A stretch of 42,302 nt of DNA from assembly GCF_042657185.1 (NCBI RefSeq), contig NZ_JBHSNN010000025.1. One strand, given 5' to 3'. The stretch is from Ureibacillus thermophilus. Lineage in GTDB: Bacteria > Bacillota > Bacilli > Bacillales_A > Planococcaceae. The translations under genes and the position numbers were made by a program. Below the pieces are notes generated by a model. It did no database searches. It worked only from the letters and a program-made list of their open reading frames with translations, and was not told the origin of the DNA. Positions 7,744-16,120 of this stretch are shown here, in pieces. How positions within the stretch are numbered: the first letter of the stretch is position 1; each line of letters opens with the position of its first letter.

Positions 7744-8930
7744 GCTAAGTCACCTCCAAGGGCATCGTAAATCGTGTGCACGTCTTTGTCGCCGCGGCCG
7801 GATAAACAAACGACAACGATTTGGTCTTTCCTCATCGTTTTGGCTAGCTCTGCCGCATAGTGAACGGCATGGGCGCTTTCAAGGGCAGGGAGAATACCTT
7901 CTGTTCGGCAAAGAAGCTTTACGGCTTCAAGCGCCTCCTCATCTGTTGCCATGACATATTTTGCGCGGCCGGTTTCATGCAAATAGCAATGTTCAGGACC
8001 AACTCCTGGGTAGTCAAGACCTGCAGAAATGGAGTGGGCTTCTTGCACAAATCCGTTTTCATCTTGCAATAAATACATATAAGCGCCGTGCAGTACACCT
8101 GTTTTTCCAGCATTGATGGCCGCTGCATGTTTGCCGGTTTCAAATCCTTTTCCGGCAGCTTCCACGCCATATAATGCAACTTCCTTGTCTTCTACAAAAG
8201 GATAAAACATCCCGATGGAATTGCTGCCGCCTCCGATGCAGGCTACAACAGCGTCAGGAAGGCGGTTTTCCTTTTCTAAAATTTGTTTTTTCGTTTCATC
8301 CCCGATGACTCTTTGGAAATCGCGAACGATGGTAGGGAAGGGATGGGGCCCCATCGCAGAACCTAAAATGTAGTGGGTTGTTTCTACATTCGTCACCCAG
8401 TAGCGCAAGGCTTCGTTCACCGCATCTTTCAACGTTCTGGATCCTTTTTCAACAGCCACGACTTTTGTGCCTAAAAGCTCCATACGGAATACGTTTAATG
8501 CTTGGCGTTTCACATCTTCTGCTCCCATAAAAACGATGCATTCCATTCCAAGAAGGGCGCAGGCGGTTGCTGTCGCTACACCGTGTTGGCCGGCGCCTGT
8601 TTCAGCCACAATTTTCGTTTTGCCCATTTTTTTGGCAAGCAATGCCTGGCCGAGGGCATTGTTGATTTTATGTGCGCCGGTATGGTTCAAATCTTCCCGT
8701 TTTAAATAAATTTTGGCGCCGCCGCAATATTCAGTGAGCCGTTCCGCAAAATAGAGGGGCGTTTCTCTGCCGACGTAGTCTTTTAAATAGTAGCGGAGTT
8801 CCTGTTGAAAAGACTCATCGTGTTTATAATGTTCATAAGCTTCTTCCAGTTCTTGCAAAGCAGTCATTAAGGTTTCCGGCACAAATTGTCCTCCAAAACG
8901 ACCGAATTTGCCTTTTACGGTTGTCGTCAT
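7740..8930 (-). CDS. trpB: Tryptophan synthase beta chain (canonical operon copy)
   Basis: PLP enzyme joining indole and serine to make tryptophan. It shows Lys88 in NHTGAHKINN, AETGAGQHG, the GGGSNS phosphate loop and SGRGDKD. At 396 residues and directly coupled to trpA, this is the copy expected to form the alpha2-beta2 complex. It begins five bases after trpF, with an AGGAG site inside the end of trpF. Compared with the second TrpB it has a longer C-terminal end. Confidence 0.95.
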   Translation of the reverse strand: MTTTVKGKFGRFGGQFVPETLMTALQELEEAYEHYKHDESFQQELRYYLKDYVGRETPLYFAERLTEYCGGAKIYLKREDLNHTGAHKINNALGQALLAKKMGKTKIVAETGAGQHGVATATACALLGMECIVFMGAEDVKRQALNVFRMELLGTKVVAVEKGSRTLKDAVNEALRYWVTNVETTHYILGSAMGPHPFPTIVRDFQRVIGDETKKQILEKENRLPDAVVACIGGGSNSIGMFYPFVEDKEVALYGVEAAGKGFETGKHAAAINAGKTGVLHGAYMYLLQDENGFVQEAHSISAGLDYPGVGPEHCYLHETGRAKYVMATDEEALEAVKLLCRTEGILPALESAHAVHYAAELAKTMRKDQIVVVCLSGRGDKDVHTIYDALGGDLA

Positions 8931-8935
8931 GTCCG

Positions 8936-9553
8936 TTAGCTCCTTTTTGAAGTTTTTACAGCTTGGATAAAGGATTGAATCAGTTCGCAGATCTTTTTGC
9001 CGTGTTGTTCAACGCCGCTTGATACATCCACTGCAAAAGGTTGAACCGTTGCAATGGCTTGATTGACATTTGCCGCGTTGAGTCCTCCTGCCAGAATCAC
9101 TTTCTCCCTTGGGATGGAAAGTTGATCTAAAAGGGACCAGTCAAATGTATTTCCGCTCCCACCGGCGTAGTCTGTTCCAGGTGCATCGAATAAATAATAA
9201 TCTACGTTAAACTTGCTAGCTTTCTCCACATCATCCTTATCCCGGATGGAAAAGGCTTTAATAGAAGGGTAGCCTAATTGGTTAATAAAGTTCGGATCTT
9301 CATTGCCATGGTATTGCACATAATCAAGTGGTACGCTTTCAAAAGCTTCTCTTACTTCCTCTATGGTCGGATTAACAAAGACGCCGACTTTCTTCACATG
9401 GTTTGGCACCAGTTTTGCCAGTTCCCTGGCTTTCTCGATGGAAATTTGCCGCTTGCTCGGCGCAAACACGAAGCCTACAAAATCCGCTCCAGCATTGACG
9501 GCGCAATGCACATGCACGTTTTCTTTTAACCCGCAAATTTTCACTTTTGTCAT
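8936..9553 (-). CDS. trpF: Phosphoribosylanthranilate isomerase
   Basis: Isomerises phosphoribosylanthranilate to CdRP. The general base Cys7 is in VKICGLK, the general acid Asp123 in LFDAPG, and the phosphate-binding ends ILAGGLN and VDVSSGVE of the TIM barrel are present. The 205-residue length is normal for a single-domain TrpF. Its start overlaps the trpC stop by four bases. Confidence 0.95.
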   Translation of the reverse strand: MTKVKICGLKENVHVHCAVNAGADFVGFVFAPSKRQISIEKARELAKLVPNHVKKVGVFVNPTIEEVREAFESVPLDYVQYHGNEDPNFINQLGYPSIKAFSIRDKDDVEKASKFNVDYYLFDAPGTDYAGGSGNTFDWSLLDQLSIPREKVILAGGLNAANVNQAIATVQPFAVDVSSGVEQHGKKICELIQSFIQAVKTSKRS

Positions 9554-10347
9554 CGCTCTACATCCTCTAGGGCAGGAAGTTTGATTTGGAATGATTTTAA
9601 CGTGTCCTCTGGGTTGCCGCTTCTCATAAGAGACTCTCCAACTAGAATTCCTCGGGCTCCTGCATTTGCCACTCGTTCTGCATCTGCTTTTTGAAAAATG
9701 CCGCTTTCGCTAATGAAAGCAATGTCCGGATAGCGTTTAATCATTTCTGCAAGCTTTTCGGTTTGGGCTAAATCCACATGAAAGGTTTTTAAATCTCGGT
9801 TGTTTACGCCAAGAAGTTTCGGGTGGAGGCGAAGGGCGCGCTCCAATTCTTCTTCGTTGTGCACCTCCACAAGCACTTCCAGCCCTAAACTTTCAGCGTA
9901 TTCATACAATTCAGCAAGCGTTACGTCCTCTAATGCCGCCACAATGAGAAGAATGACGGATGCACCTGACCGCAGTGCGTAATCAACTTGCACTTTATCA
10001 ATAATGAAATCTTTATTTAAGATTGGCAGATTTACATTTTTTGCAATGTTCGCCAAATCTTCAAATGAGCCTTTGAAAAATTTTTCTTCCGTCAGTACGG
10101 AAATGCAAGCGGCTCCTGCTTTTTCATAGCGTTTTGCTTGCTCCACCGGATCTGTATTGGCATTAATAATGCCTTTGGAAGGAGAGGCCCGTTTCATTTC
10201 TGCAATGATTTGCAAGGTGTCCGATTTTCTGAGCAAATCATATAACGAAGGGCGCTTCACGATTGGAACGTTCCAATCCGGCTTTGTTTCTTGCAATTTC
10301 GGTAAAATGTTTTTTTTATGTTCAATAATCGTATCTAAAATTGTCAT
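9550..10347 (-). CDS. trpC: Indole-3-glycerol phosphate synthase
   Basis: Converts CdRP to indole-3-glycerol phosphate. The family signature IIAEMKRASPSKG contains Glu50 and Lys52; Lys112 lies in LNKDFIID, and LGVNNRDLKTF, FISESGI and GILVGESLM complete the barrel. At 265 residues it is of normal length. It overlaps trpD by one base (TAATG) and trpF by four, so the operon is tightly coupled. Confidence 0.95.
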   Translation of the reverse strand: MTILDTIIEHKKNILPKLQETKPDWNVPIVKRPSLYDLLRKSDTLQIIAEMKRASPSKGIINANTDPVEQAKRYEKAGAACISVLTEEKFFKGSFEDLANIAKNVNLPILNKDFIIDKVQVDYALRSGASVILLIVAALEDVTLAELYEYAESLGLEVLVEVHNEEELERALRLHPKLLGVNNRDLKTFHVDLAQTEKLAEMIKRYPDIAFISESGIFQKADAERVANAGARGILVGESLMRSGNPEDTLKSFQIKLPALEDVER

Positions 10348-11381
10348 TAGCGGGATTGCTCCTTTATGATGTTTTGGCTGAATTCAATGACTGCTTCAAG
10401 CTTCTCGTAAGCTCGGCCGGATTCAATCGCATCGCGCGCTATAAAAACGCCATCTTTCAAAGATTCAACGGCACCGTATGCAAAGAATCCGAGCGCTGCA
10501 TTTAATACCACTGCATCGTAATAAGGCGAGCGATTTCCTTTCAACAAGTCTTTTAAAATATTCGCATTTTCTTCTGGCGTACCACCGCGAAGATGACTAA
10601 TCGTAGCGGGCTGCAATCCTAATTCTTCAATGTTGATGGAAAGAGGTTTAATTTCTCCATTTTCCAAAATCACCGCATAGTTTTTTTGGTCAAGAGAAGC
10701 TTCATCCATTCCATTGGAACCAGATACAACAATCGCCCGTTTTCTTCCTAAAATGCGCAGCACTTTTGCATATTCTTCAACAAAATCAGGACGGCTAATG
10801 CCGACAAGTTGACATTCTAAATCGACCGGATTTGTCAGAGGACCTACTAAGTTAAAAATGGTTGGTTTTCCAATGGCTCGACGAACTTCGCCAATGCGTT
10901 TCAGTTTCGGGTGAACATTAGGAGCGTATAGAAAAGCGATGCCTTCCTGTTCTAGCAACTGAGCAGATTCTTCGGCAGTGAAATCATTGTGTATGCCCAA
11001 TGCTTCCAACACATCCGTGCTGCCGGAAGAACTAGAAATTTTTCGGTTACCATGTTTTGCGACTTTCACACCGTTGCTTGCCAACACAAAGGCGGAAGTG
11101 GTGCTGATGTTGAACGTATGAAGTCCATCGCCTCCAGTGCCGCAATTGTCAATATAAGACCCTTTTGGAACGGGGATTTTGATGGCATTGGATTTCATTA
11201 CGATGGAAAGGGCAGCAACTTCTTCCGCGGTTTCGCCTTTTTCGCGAAGAGCCAATAAAAATTCCGCGATGTCTTCTTTTGGCGTTTTCTCGGCAAAAAT
11301 GAGTTCAACGGCTTGGATCATCTCATCGTAAGACAAATCTTCTTTTTGTTGAACACGTTTTGTAAAAGCTTGAATGTTCAT
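10347..11381 (-). CDS. trpD: Anthranilate phosphoribosyltransferase
   Basis: Transfers phosphoribose from PRPP to anthranilate. The PRPP-binding GTGGD is at residues 81-85, KHGNRKISSSSGS starts at residue 109, and the helical N-terminal domain is present. An upstream in-frame TTG exists, but GGAGG lies eight bases before the ATG at 11381, giving 344 residues. This is the first gene after the T-box leader; trpE and trpG, which supply its anthranilate, are not in the window. Confidence 0.95.
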   Translation of the reverse strand: MNIQAFTKRVQQKEDLSYDEMIQAVELIFAEKTPKEDIAEFLLALREKGETAEEVAALSIVMKSNAIKIPVPKGSYIDNCGTGGDGLHTFNISTTSAFVLASNGVKVAKHGNRKISSSSGSTDVLEALGIHNDFTAEESAQLLEQEGIAFLYAPNVHPKLKRIGEVRRAIGKPTIFNLVGPLTNPVDLECQLVGISRPDFVEEYAKVLRILGRKRAIVVSGSNGMDEASLDQKNYAVILENGEIKPLSINIEELGLQPATISHLRGGTPEENANILKDLLKGNRSPYYDAVVLNAALGFFAYGAVESLKDGVFIARDAIESGRAYEKLEAVIEFSQNIIKEQSR

Positions 11382-11431
11382 TCTATCATCCTCCAAATTT
11401 AATAAATTTGAAGCTTAGATAGAATAGCCGC

Positions 11432-11786
11432 AATAAAAAAACCTCTGCAAATGGGCGCAAAATCCCATTTGCAGAGGACGACGAACAGGCCGCGTTGCCA
11501 CCTCTGTTGAAGTAGTTGCTACTTCCACCTCAGTGTGCTTAAAAAGCACTTCCCTGTAACGCGGGAAAGACGTCAACCGCTTGCGCAGTTGCTCTCGTAA
11601 GGCCCATTCACGAAAGGTATGCGCTAGTTCCCACCAGCCACTAGCTCTCTTAGGCATACGCATTTCGCTACTTTTCCTTACTCATCAATTTCAGCTCGGC
11701 TATTCTCAACTAAACTCAGGCTCAACTCAACAATCGGTGCGGTGCTGCGCTTCCACAGCCTTTCTCCGCCACGAACAATTTAGTTG
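11432..11786 (-). promoter_or_regulatory. T-box riboswitch, tryptophan-specific, with terminator
   Basis: Read on the minus strand, the leader has a stem I region with an AGTAG loop-E-like motif and a specifier-loop sequence GTGAATGGGCC, whose TGG codon (complement of 11604-11606) reads tryptophan. Further down is the conserved T-box sequence AGGTGGCAACGCGG (11490-11503). A strong terminator follows: CCTCTGCAAATGGG and its complement (11442-11477) with a T run. Uncharged tRNA-Trp should pair with TGG and with the T-box bulge and favour the antiterminator, so trp genes rise when tryptophan is short. The exact 5' end is inferred from the promoter. Confidence 0.92.
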
Positions 11787-11792
11787 AAAATT

Positions 11793-11821
11793 ATTTTATT
11801 CAGAATTTGCATGAATGTCAA
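11793..11821 (-). promoter_or_regulatory. SigA-type promoter of the trp operon
   Basis: On the minus strand, a perfect TTGACA (11816-11821) is separated by 17 bases from TAAAAT (11793-11798). It lies just upstream of the T-box leader. Confidence 0.85.
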
Positions 11822-11856
11822 TAATTTTCGCTCAATTCAAAAAGAAAGATGCGAAA

Positions 11857-12143
11857 AGAGGCTGGGACATAAACAAAAAATGATAAGGGTAGCTGAAAGA
11901 GTTTTGATAAAAAATTGATTAGAGTGACGGGGCGAATTCCTGTCGCGCACGCTTAGTCATAAAGCAAAGTTTTCCTGCGACAAGTCCTCTCGAGACCACG
12001 AGGAGCGAAGGAATGACTCAGAGGAGGCTCGAGCCGGACCCGCGGAAAGCGTCCCCGGAACGGAAATCAACTTTTTAACAACATATCAAAAAAACATCAT
12101 TTTCTCTAAAGAGAAAACGATGTTAGATTTGTCCCAGCCTCTT
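11857..12143. repeat. MITE-like dispersed element, copy A
   Basis: Bounded by inverted ends AGAGGCTGGGACA and TGTCCCAGCCTCT. It contains a GC-rich core with GGAGGCTCGAGCC and CGCGGAAAGCGTCCCCGGAAC and, near its right end, an AACATCATTTTCTC stem-loop (12093-12124). It is in inverted orientation relative to copies B and C near 17.2-17.6 kb. No ORF of note. This kind of GC-rich intergenic repeat recurs across Bacillales genomes. The internal hairpin may also terminate queT transcripts. Confidence 0.8.
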
Positions 12144-12146
12144 CTA

Positions 12147-12638
12147 TCATGAATCGATTAAATTTTTAAAGTTTAATCGTTTATCAAGCAATTTCATAAT
12201 CGGAATGCCAATAAGCAGCACGACAGCTTCTCCGATGGCCGTCGAAAGCCATGAAAGCCAGAAAGGAAGATCAAGCGCCAACTTTAATTCCAAGGCGATA
12301 ATCCACATCATGAAAGTAAAGACAAAAGAGTTCATCAACATACGATAAACAATGTTTTTTACAAATTTGCTAATGATGATAAGAGTCGTTAAACAGATGA
12401 GGGAGTGGGCTACGCCGAACACTAAATCGAACCAGCCAAGAGGAGAGAATAAGTTTGAAATAAACACTCCCAGCACAACCCCTAACATATAGCGGGGATT
12501 GAAGGCGATTAAATGGTTAAAAATTTCCGCAATGCGAAATTGAATATCACCGAAGCTCAAAAAAGAGAGCGTATAAGTTACGGTGATATATAGTGCAGCA
12601 ATAATTGCAGATACTGCTAAGAATTTTGTTTTCATCAT
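12147..12638 (-). CDS. queT: Queuosine-precursor transporter QueT (ECF S component)
   Basis: A 163-residue membrane protein with about five to six hydrophobic segments and the QueT-family N-terminal pattern ALYITVTYTLSFLSFGDIQFRIAE (residues about 15-38). It is thought to be the substrate-binding subunit of an ECF importer for preQ1/preQ0, used for tRNA queuosine. The energising EcfAAT genes are elsewhere. The assignment is supported independently by a preQ1-I riboswitch in its leader, whose last bases contain the AAGGAG ribosome-binding site six bases from the ATG. Confidence 0.93.
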   Translation of the reverse strand: MMKTKFLAVSAIIAALYITVTYTLSFLSFGDIQFRIAEIFNHLIAFNPRYMLGVVLGVFISNLFSPLGWFDLVFGVAHSLICLTTLIIISKFVKNIVYRMLMNSFVFTFMMWIIALELKLALDLPFWLSWLSTAIGEAVVLLIGIPIMKLLDKRLNFKNLIDS

Positions 12639-12645
12639 GATACAC

Positions 12646-12681
12646 TCCTTAGTTTTTTATCGTGGGATTTTGCGAACCACG
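12646..12681 (-). promoter_or_regulatory. PreQ1-I riboswitch, translational type
   Basis: On the minus strand CGTGG-TTC-GCAAAATC-CCACG forms stem P1 with its loop, then ATAAAAAACTAAGGAG follows. The A-rich strand and CTAA that pairs into the loop (H-type pseudoknot) are the preQ1-I hallmark. The pseudoknot runs into the AAGGAG of queT, so ligand binding should hide the ribosome-binding site. Confidence 0.9.
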
Positions 12682-12932
12682 GTGTGTGAACACACAAAAA
12701 AATATTATATTACATTTATCGAAAAATCACAAATTGGATTTTTGAGCAATTGAACCTATATATAGGTGTTTTTTATTACTGAAAAAGTTCACGATTTTTT
12801 CACAAATTATTCATTATTTTTATATAATATATTTTCTAGAAAATTCACGCAATTTATTGGTTGAAAGCACTAAATTGCTATTTTTGAAAGAATAAAAAGA
12901 ACATTTTTAATTTCAGAAGATTCCTAATGTTA

Positions 12933-12961
12933 TTGACTGTTCTTTTATGAAAATGTAATAT
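12933..12961 (+). promoter_or_regulatory. SigA-type promoter of the ABC importer operon
   Basis: TTGACT at 12933-12938, a spacer of 17 bases, and TAATAT at 12956-12961, leaving a leader of about 80 bases. Confidence 0.75.
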
Positions 12962-13049
12962 AACGTTAAACTTCGCTTTATCAATTTAAAGCGACAAAAT
13001 TTATATTAAAAATAGTCAGAAAATTTGAAGAATAACAGGGGGGAAATTT

Positions 13050-14069
13050 ATGAAGAGCAGTATGAAAAAGCTATCATTTTTATTGCTCGGTTTATTGCTG
13101 CTTTTAGCTGCTTGCGGCGGTAATGACAATACATCTGAAAAAGATGAAAGCAAAGGTACTGATACGAAAACAGAAGAAACAAAAACTTACAAAATTGGTG
13201 TAACGCAAATTGTTGAACACCCATCTTTAAACGCAGCATACCAAGGATTCCAAGATGCGTTGAAAGATGCGGGATTAAATGTTGAATATGATTATCAGCT
13301 TGCCCAAAACGACAATAGTTTAAATACGCAAATTGCCCAAAACTTAGCAAGTGCAGGAGTTGATTTAATCTTTGCGAACTCCACTCCATCTGCACAAGCG
13401 GCAAAAAATGTAACATCTGATATTCCAATCGTTTTCACATCTGTAACAGATCCTGTTGCAGCACAATTAATCGATTCTATTGAATCTCCTGGAGGCAACG
13501 TGACAGGTACAATCGACCTGCATCCAGATGCTATTAAAACAACAGTAGAATTCATGAAAAATGAATTAGGCATTGAAAAAGTCGGCATGATTTACAATGC
13601 TGGGGAACAAAACTCTGTTGCACAAGTGAACCAAGTAAAAGAAATTGCTGATTCATTAGGAATGAAAGTGGAAACTGCAACAGTAGCCCAAAGTTCAGAA
13701 ATTAAACAAGCAGCAGAATCTTTAGTAGGCAAAGTGGATGCATTCTACATTATCACAGACAACACAGTTGTATCAGCTCTTGAATCTGTAATCCAAGTAG
13801 CAGAAAGCAATAAATTGCCGCTTGTTGTGGGCGAATTTGACTCTGTAAGACGCGGCGGATTATTGGCATTTGGATTTGAATACTATGACATCGGTTACCA
13901 AGCTGGTCAAATGGCTGTGAAAATTTTGAAGGGTGAAGCAACACCAGCAGACATTCCAGCAGAATATCCAAATACTTTAAAACTTGTTATGAACAAAGAT
14001 GTTGTAGAAAAACTTGGCATTGAAGTAAAAGATGAATGGAATGCAGAGCTTGTAGAAACAGAAAATTAA
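13050..14069 (+). CDS. ABC transporter substrate-binding lipoprotein (TrpX/DUF534 type)
   Basis: A lipoprotein with lipobox LLAAC (Cys22) followed by an acidic linker and the mature domain KIGVTQIVEHPSLNAAYQGF. This N-terminus, with NSTPSAQAAKN and PIVFTSVTDPVAA, is the signature of the ABC_sub_bind (DUF534) group. In streptococci members of this group take up tryptophan (TrpXYZ); others have unknown or different ligands. It is the first gene of a complete three-gene importer with its own promoter and a GGGGGGAA ribosome-binding site. Closeness to the trp operon makes tryptophan or a related aromatic compound plausible, but no tryptophan-sensing leader is visible here. Confidence 0.85.
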   Translation: MKSSMKKLSFLLLGLLLLLAACGGNDNTSEKDESKGTDTKTEETKTYKIGVTQIVEHPSLNAAYQGFQDALKDAGLNVEYDYQLAQNDNSLNTQIAQNLASAGVDLIFANSTPSAQAAKNVTSDIPIVFTSVTDPVAAQLIDSIESPGGNVTGTIDLHPDAIKTTVEFMKNELGIEKVGMIYNAGEQNSVAQVNQVKEIADSLGMKVETATVAQSSEIKQAAESLVGKVDAFYIITDNTVVSALESVIQVAESNKLPLVVGEFDSVRRGGLLAFGFEYYDIGYQAGQMAVKILKGEATPADIPAEYPNTLKLVMNKDVVEKLGIEVKDEWNAELVETEN

Positions 14070-14105
14070 TAATGAATTTCGATATGTTAGGAGAGATGAT
14101 TCAAT

Positions 14106-15095
14106 ATGTTTGCAGCAATGTTCGGTTCAGTTGAGCAAGGAATCATCTACGCGATTATGGCACTCGGAGTGTATCTAACATTCCGAGTGTTAGATTTTCC
14201 GGACTTGACGGTAGATGGTAGTTTTGTAACGGGGGCAGCCACGGTAGCAACGATGATTGTGCTAGGTTACCACCCCATTTTGGCAACACTCGCTGCAATC
14301 GTAGCGGGATTTATTGCAGGGTGTATTACCGGTTTATTACATACCAAAGGAAACATTAATCCGCTCCTTGCCGGTATCATTATGATGATTGGCCTCTATT
14401 CCATAAATCTAAGAATCATGGGCTTCTCAAGTGAAAATGCAACAAGCCTTCCGAACGTTCCCCTCCTAAATAGTGAAACCATCTTCACTCAATTTTCAAA
14501 GATTTGGGAACCATTAGGGATTGATTCAGCATTAAATAATATTTTGTCCAGTTTAGGTGTAAAACATTTACCTCAAACTTGGGGAACTCTTTTTATCATG
14601 ATTATCCTAACAGCCATTCTCAAATTGGTTGTCGATTGGTTCTTAAAAACAGAAATTGGGCTTGCCATTCGGGCAACAGGGGATAATAAACGGATGATTC
14701 GAAGCTTTTCAGCAAATACGGACCATTTAATCATCTTAGGAGTAGGAATTTCCAATGCGCTTGTGGCATTAGCTGGCGCGTTAATTGCCCAATATTCCAA
14801 ATATTCTGATGCTACAATGGGTATTGGGATGATTACAGTTGGATTAGCTTCCGTTATTATCGGGGAAGCGATTTTTGGCACAAAATCTATAATGCGTACA
14901 ACCTTTGCTGTTGTCATTGGAGCCATTCTTTATCGTATTGTTTTGGCGCTTGCATTGCGCATGCAGTTCCTCGATGCAAGCGATATGAAGCTGATTACGG
15001 CGATTATTGTAATCTTGGCGTTGATTATTCCTCAAATGATTGAAAAACAAAAAAATAAGAAGCGAAAAGCGAAACGACTCCAAGCCAAAATTTAG
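14106..15095 (+). CDS. ABC transporter permease (TrpY type)
   Basis: A 329-residue integral membrane protein with about eight to ten hydrophobic segments. The early motif FRVLDFPDLTVDGSFVTGAA and the later GLAIRATGDNKRMIRSF are typical of the BPD_transp_2 (branched-chain-amino-acid/ribose type) permeases paired with DUF534 binding proteins. The basic C-terminus (KQKNKKRKAKRLQ) is cytoplasmic. GGAGAG precedes the ATG. It probably forms a homodimeric channel with the ATPase encoded directly downstream. Confidence 0.87.
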   Translation: MFAAMFGSVEQGIIYAIMALGVYLTFRVLDFPDLTVDGSFVTGAATVATMIVLGYHPILATLAAIVAGFIAGCITGLLHTKGNINPLLAGIIMMIGLYSINLRIMGFSSENATSLPNVPLLNSETIFTQFSKIWEPLGIDSALNNILSSLGVKHLPQTWGTLFIMIILTAILKLVVDWFLKTEIGLAIRATGDNKRMIRSFSANTDHLIILGVGISNALVALAGALIAQYSKYSDATMGIGMITVGLASVIIGEAIFGTKSIMRTTFAVVIGAILYRIVLALALRMQFLDASDMKLITAIIVILALIIPQMIEKQKNKKRKAKRLQAKI

Positions 15096-15126
15096 CAGCT
15101 ACGACAGAGAAAGTGGGGCGAACACT

Positions 15127-15921
15127 TTGCTTAAACTAGAAGGTATAACAAAAATCTTTAATGAAGGCACTCCGGATGAAAAAATTGCATTGAATCAAAT
15201 TAATCTCCATTTAAAGCCAGGAGATTTCGTGACGGTCATCGGAAGTAACGGCGCCGGAAAGTCAACGATGATGAACATGATTTCTGGGGTGTTAACACCG
15301 GACGTAGGAAAAGTATGGATTGATGGAAAAGATGTTACGAGTTTGTCTGAGTATAAACGTTCTCAGTATATTGGGCGCGTCTTTCAAGATCCGATGGCAG
15401 GGACAGCACCATCTATGACGATTGAAGAAAATCTCGCCATTGCATATGCCCGAAATGCGAATCGTACTTTACGTTTAGGGGTGAATCGGGAGCGGCGGGA
15501 TTTCTTCCGCACAGCCCTTGAAAAATTGCATTTGAATTTGGAAAACCGTTTAAATGCAAAAGTCGGGTTATTATCCGGTGGGGAAAGACAAGCGCTATCC
15601 TTATTAATGGCCACTTTTACGAAGCCGTCTATTTTGCTTTTGGATGAGCATACAGCGGCGCTTGACCCTTCCCGTGCGGAATTGATTACAAAATTAACAA
15701 AGGAATTGGTGGAAGAAGACAATTTGACAACATTGATGGTAACCCACAATATGCAGCAGGCTATAGATTTGGGAAACCGTTTGATTATGATGGATAAAGG
15801 GCAAATTATTTTGGAAGTGAATGAAGATCAAAAACCAAACTTAACTATCCCTGACTTAATGGCGGAATTCGAACGCATTCGCGGCGAAAAAATGACCACT
15901 GACCGAACATTGTTGGGGTAA
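15127..15921 (+). CDS. ABC transporter ATP-binding protein (TrpZ type)
   Basis: Walker A GSNGAGKST is at residues about 39-47, followed by the Q-loop (RVFQDPMAGT), signature LSGGERQAL, Walker B ILLLDEHTAALDP and the H-loop VTHNMQQA. The frame opens earlier inside the permease gene, but conserved sequence begins at LLKLEGITKIF. AAGTGGGG lies about eight bases ahead of the TTG at 15127, which I take as start (264 residues). This is the last gene of the importer operon; a terminator follows. Confidence 0.88.
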   Translation: MLKLEGITKIFNEGTPDEKIALNQINLHLKPGDFVTVIGSNGAGKSTMMNMISGVLTPDVGKVWIDGKDVTSLSEYKRSQYIGRVFQDPMAGTAPSMTIEENLAIAYARNANRTLRLGVNRERRDFFRTALEKLHLNLENRLNAKVGLLSGGERQALSLLMATFTKPSILLLDEHTAALDPSRAELITKLTKELVEEDNLTTLMVTHNMQQAIDLGNRLIMMDKGQIILEVNEDQKPNLTIPDLMAEFERIRGEKMTTDRTLLG

Positions 15922-15941
15922 AGTTGATAAAGATAGAAAAC

Positions 15942-15976
15942 CAGCTCTTGGGAACGAGGGCTGTTTTTTTTATTTT
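15942..15976 (+). terminator. Terminator of the ABC importer operon
   Basis: CAGCTC and GAGGGCTG pair imperfectly around TTGGGAAC, then TTTTTTTTATTTTTT. Confidence 0.65.
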
Positions 15977-16120
15977 TTGAAAGATTGGGGGAAATGTAGA
16001 TTTTCAAGGTTTTGGGAAGCCGAAAATTTATGTTTGGAACATTGATCGAGGGTAAATTCTGTTTTTCAGATTTTGCCAATTCATCGCTTGCTAAATAAAA
16101 TATGGGCAAGGGGGGATGGG

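Larger units (their letters stand above)
12639..13049. other. Divergent intergenic region queT / ABC importer
   Basis: 411 bases, strongly AT-rich. It contains the preQ1 riboswitch (toward queT), a small GTGTGTTCACACAC hairpin just upstream of that aptamer, and the promoter at 12933-12961 for the ABC importer. I see no T-box or terminator in the importer leader (about 12968-13049). Confidence 0.7.

Noticed and set aside
11415..11787. ORFs on both strands in the trp leader
   Set aside because: They run through the T-box stems and terminator; the RNA structure explains the sequence.
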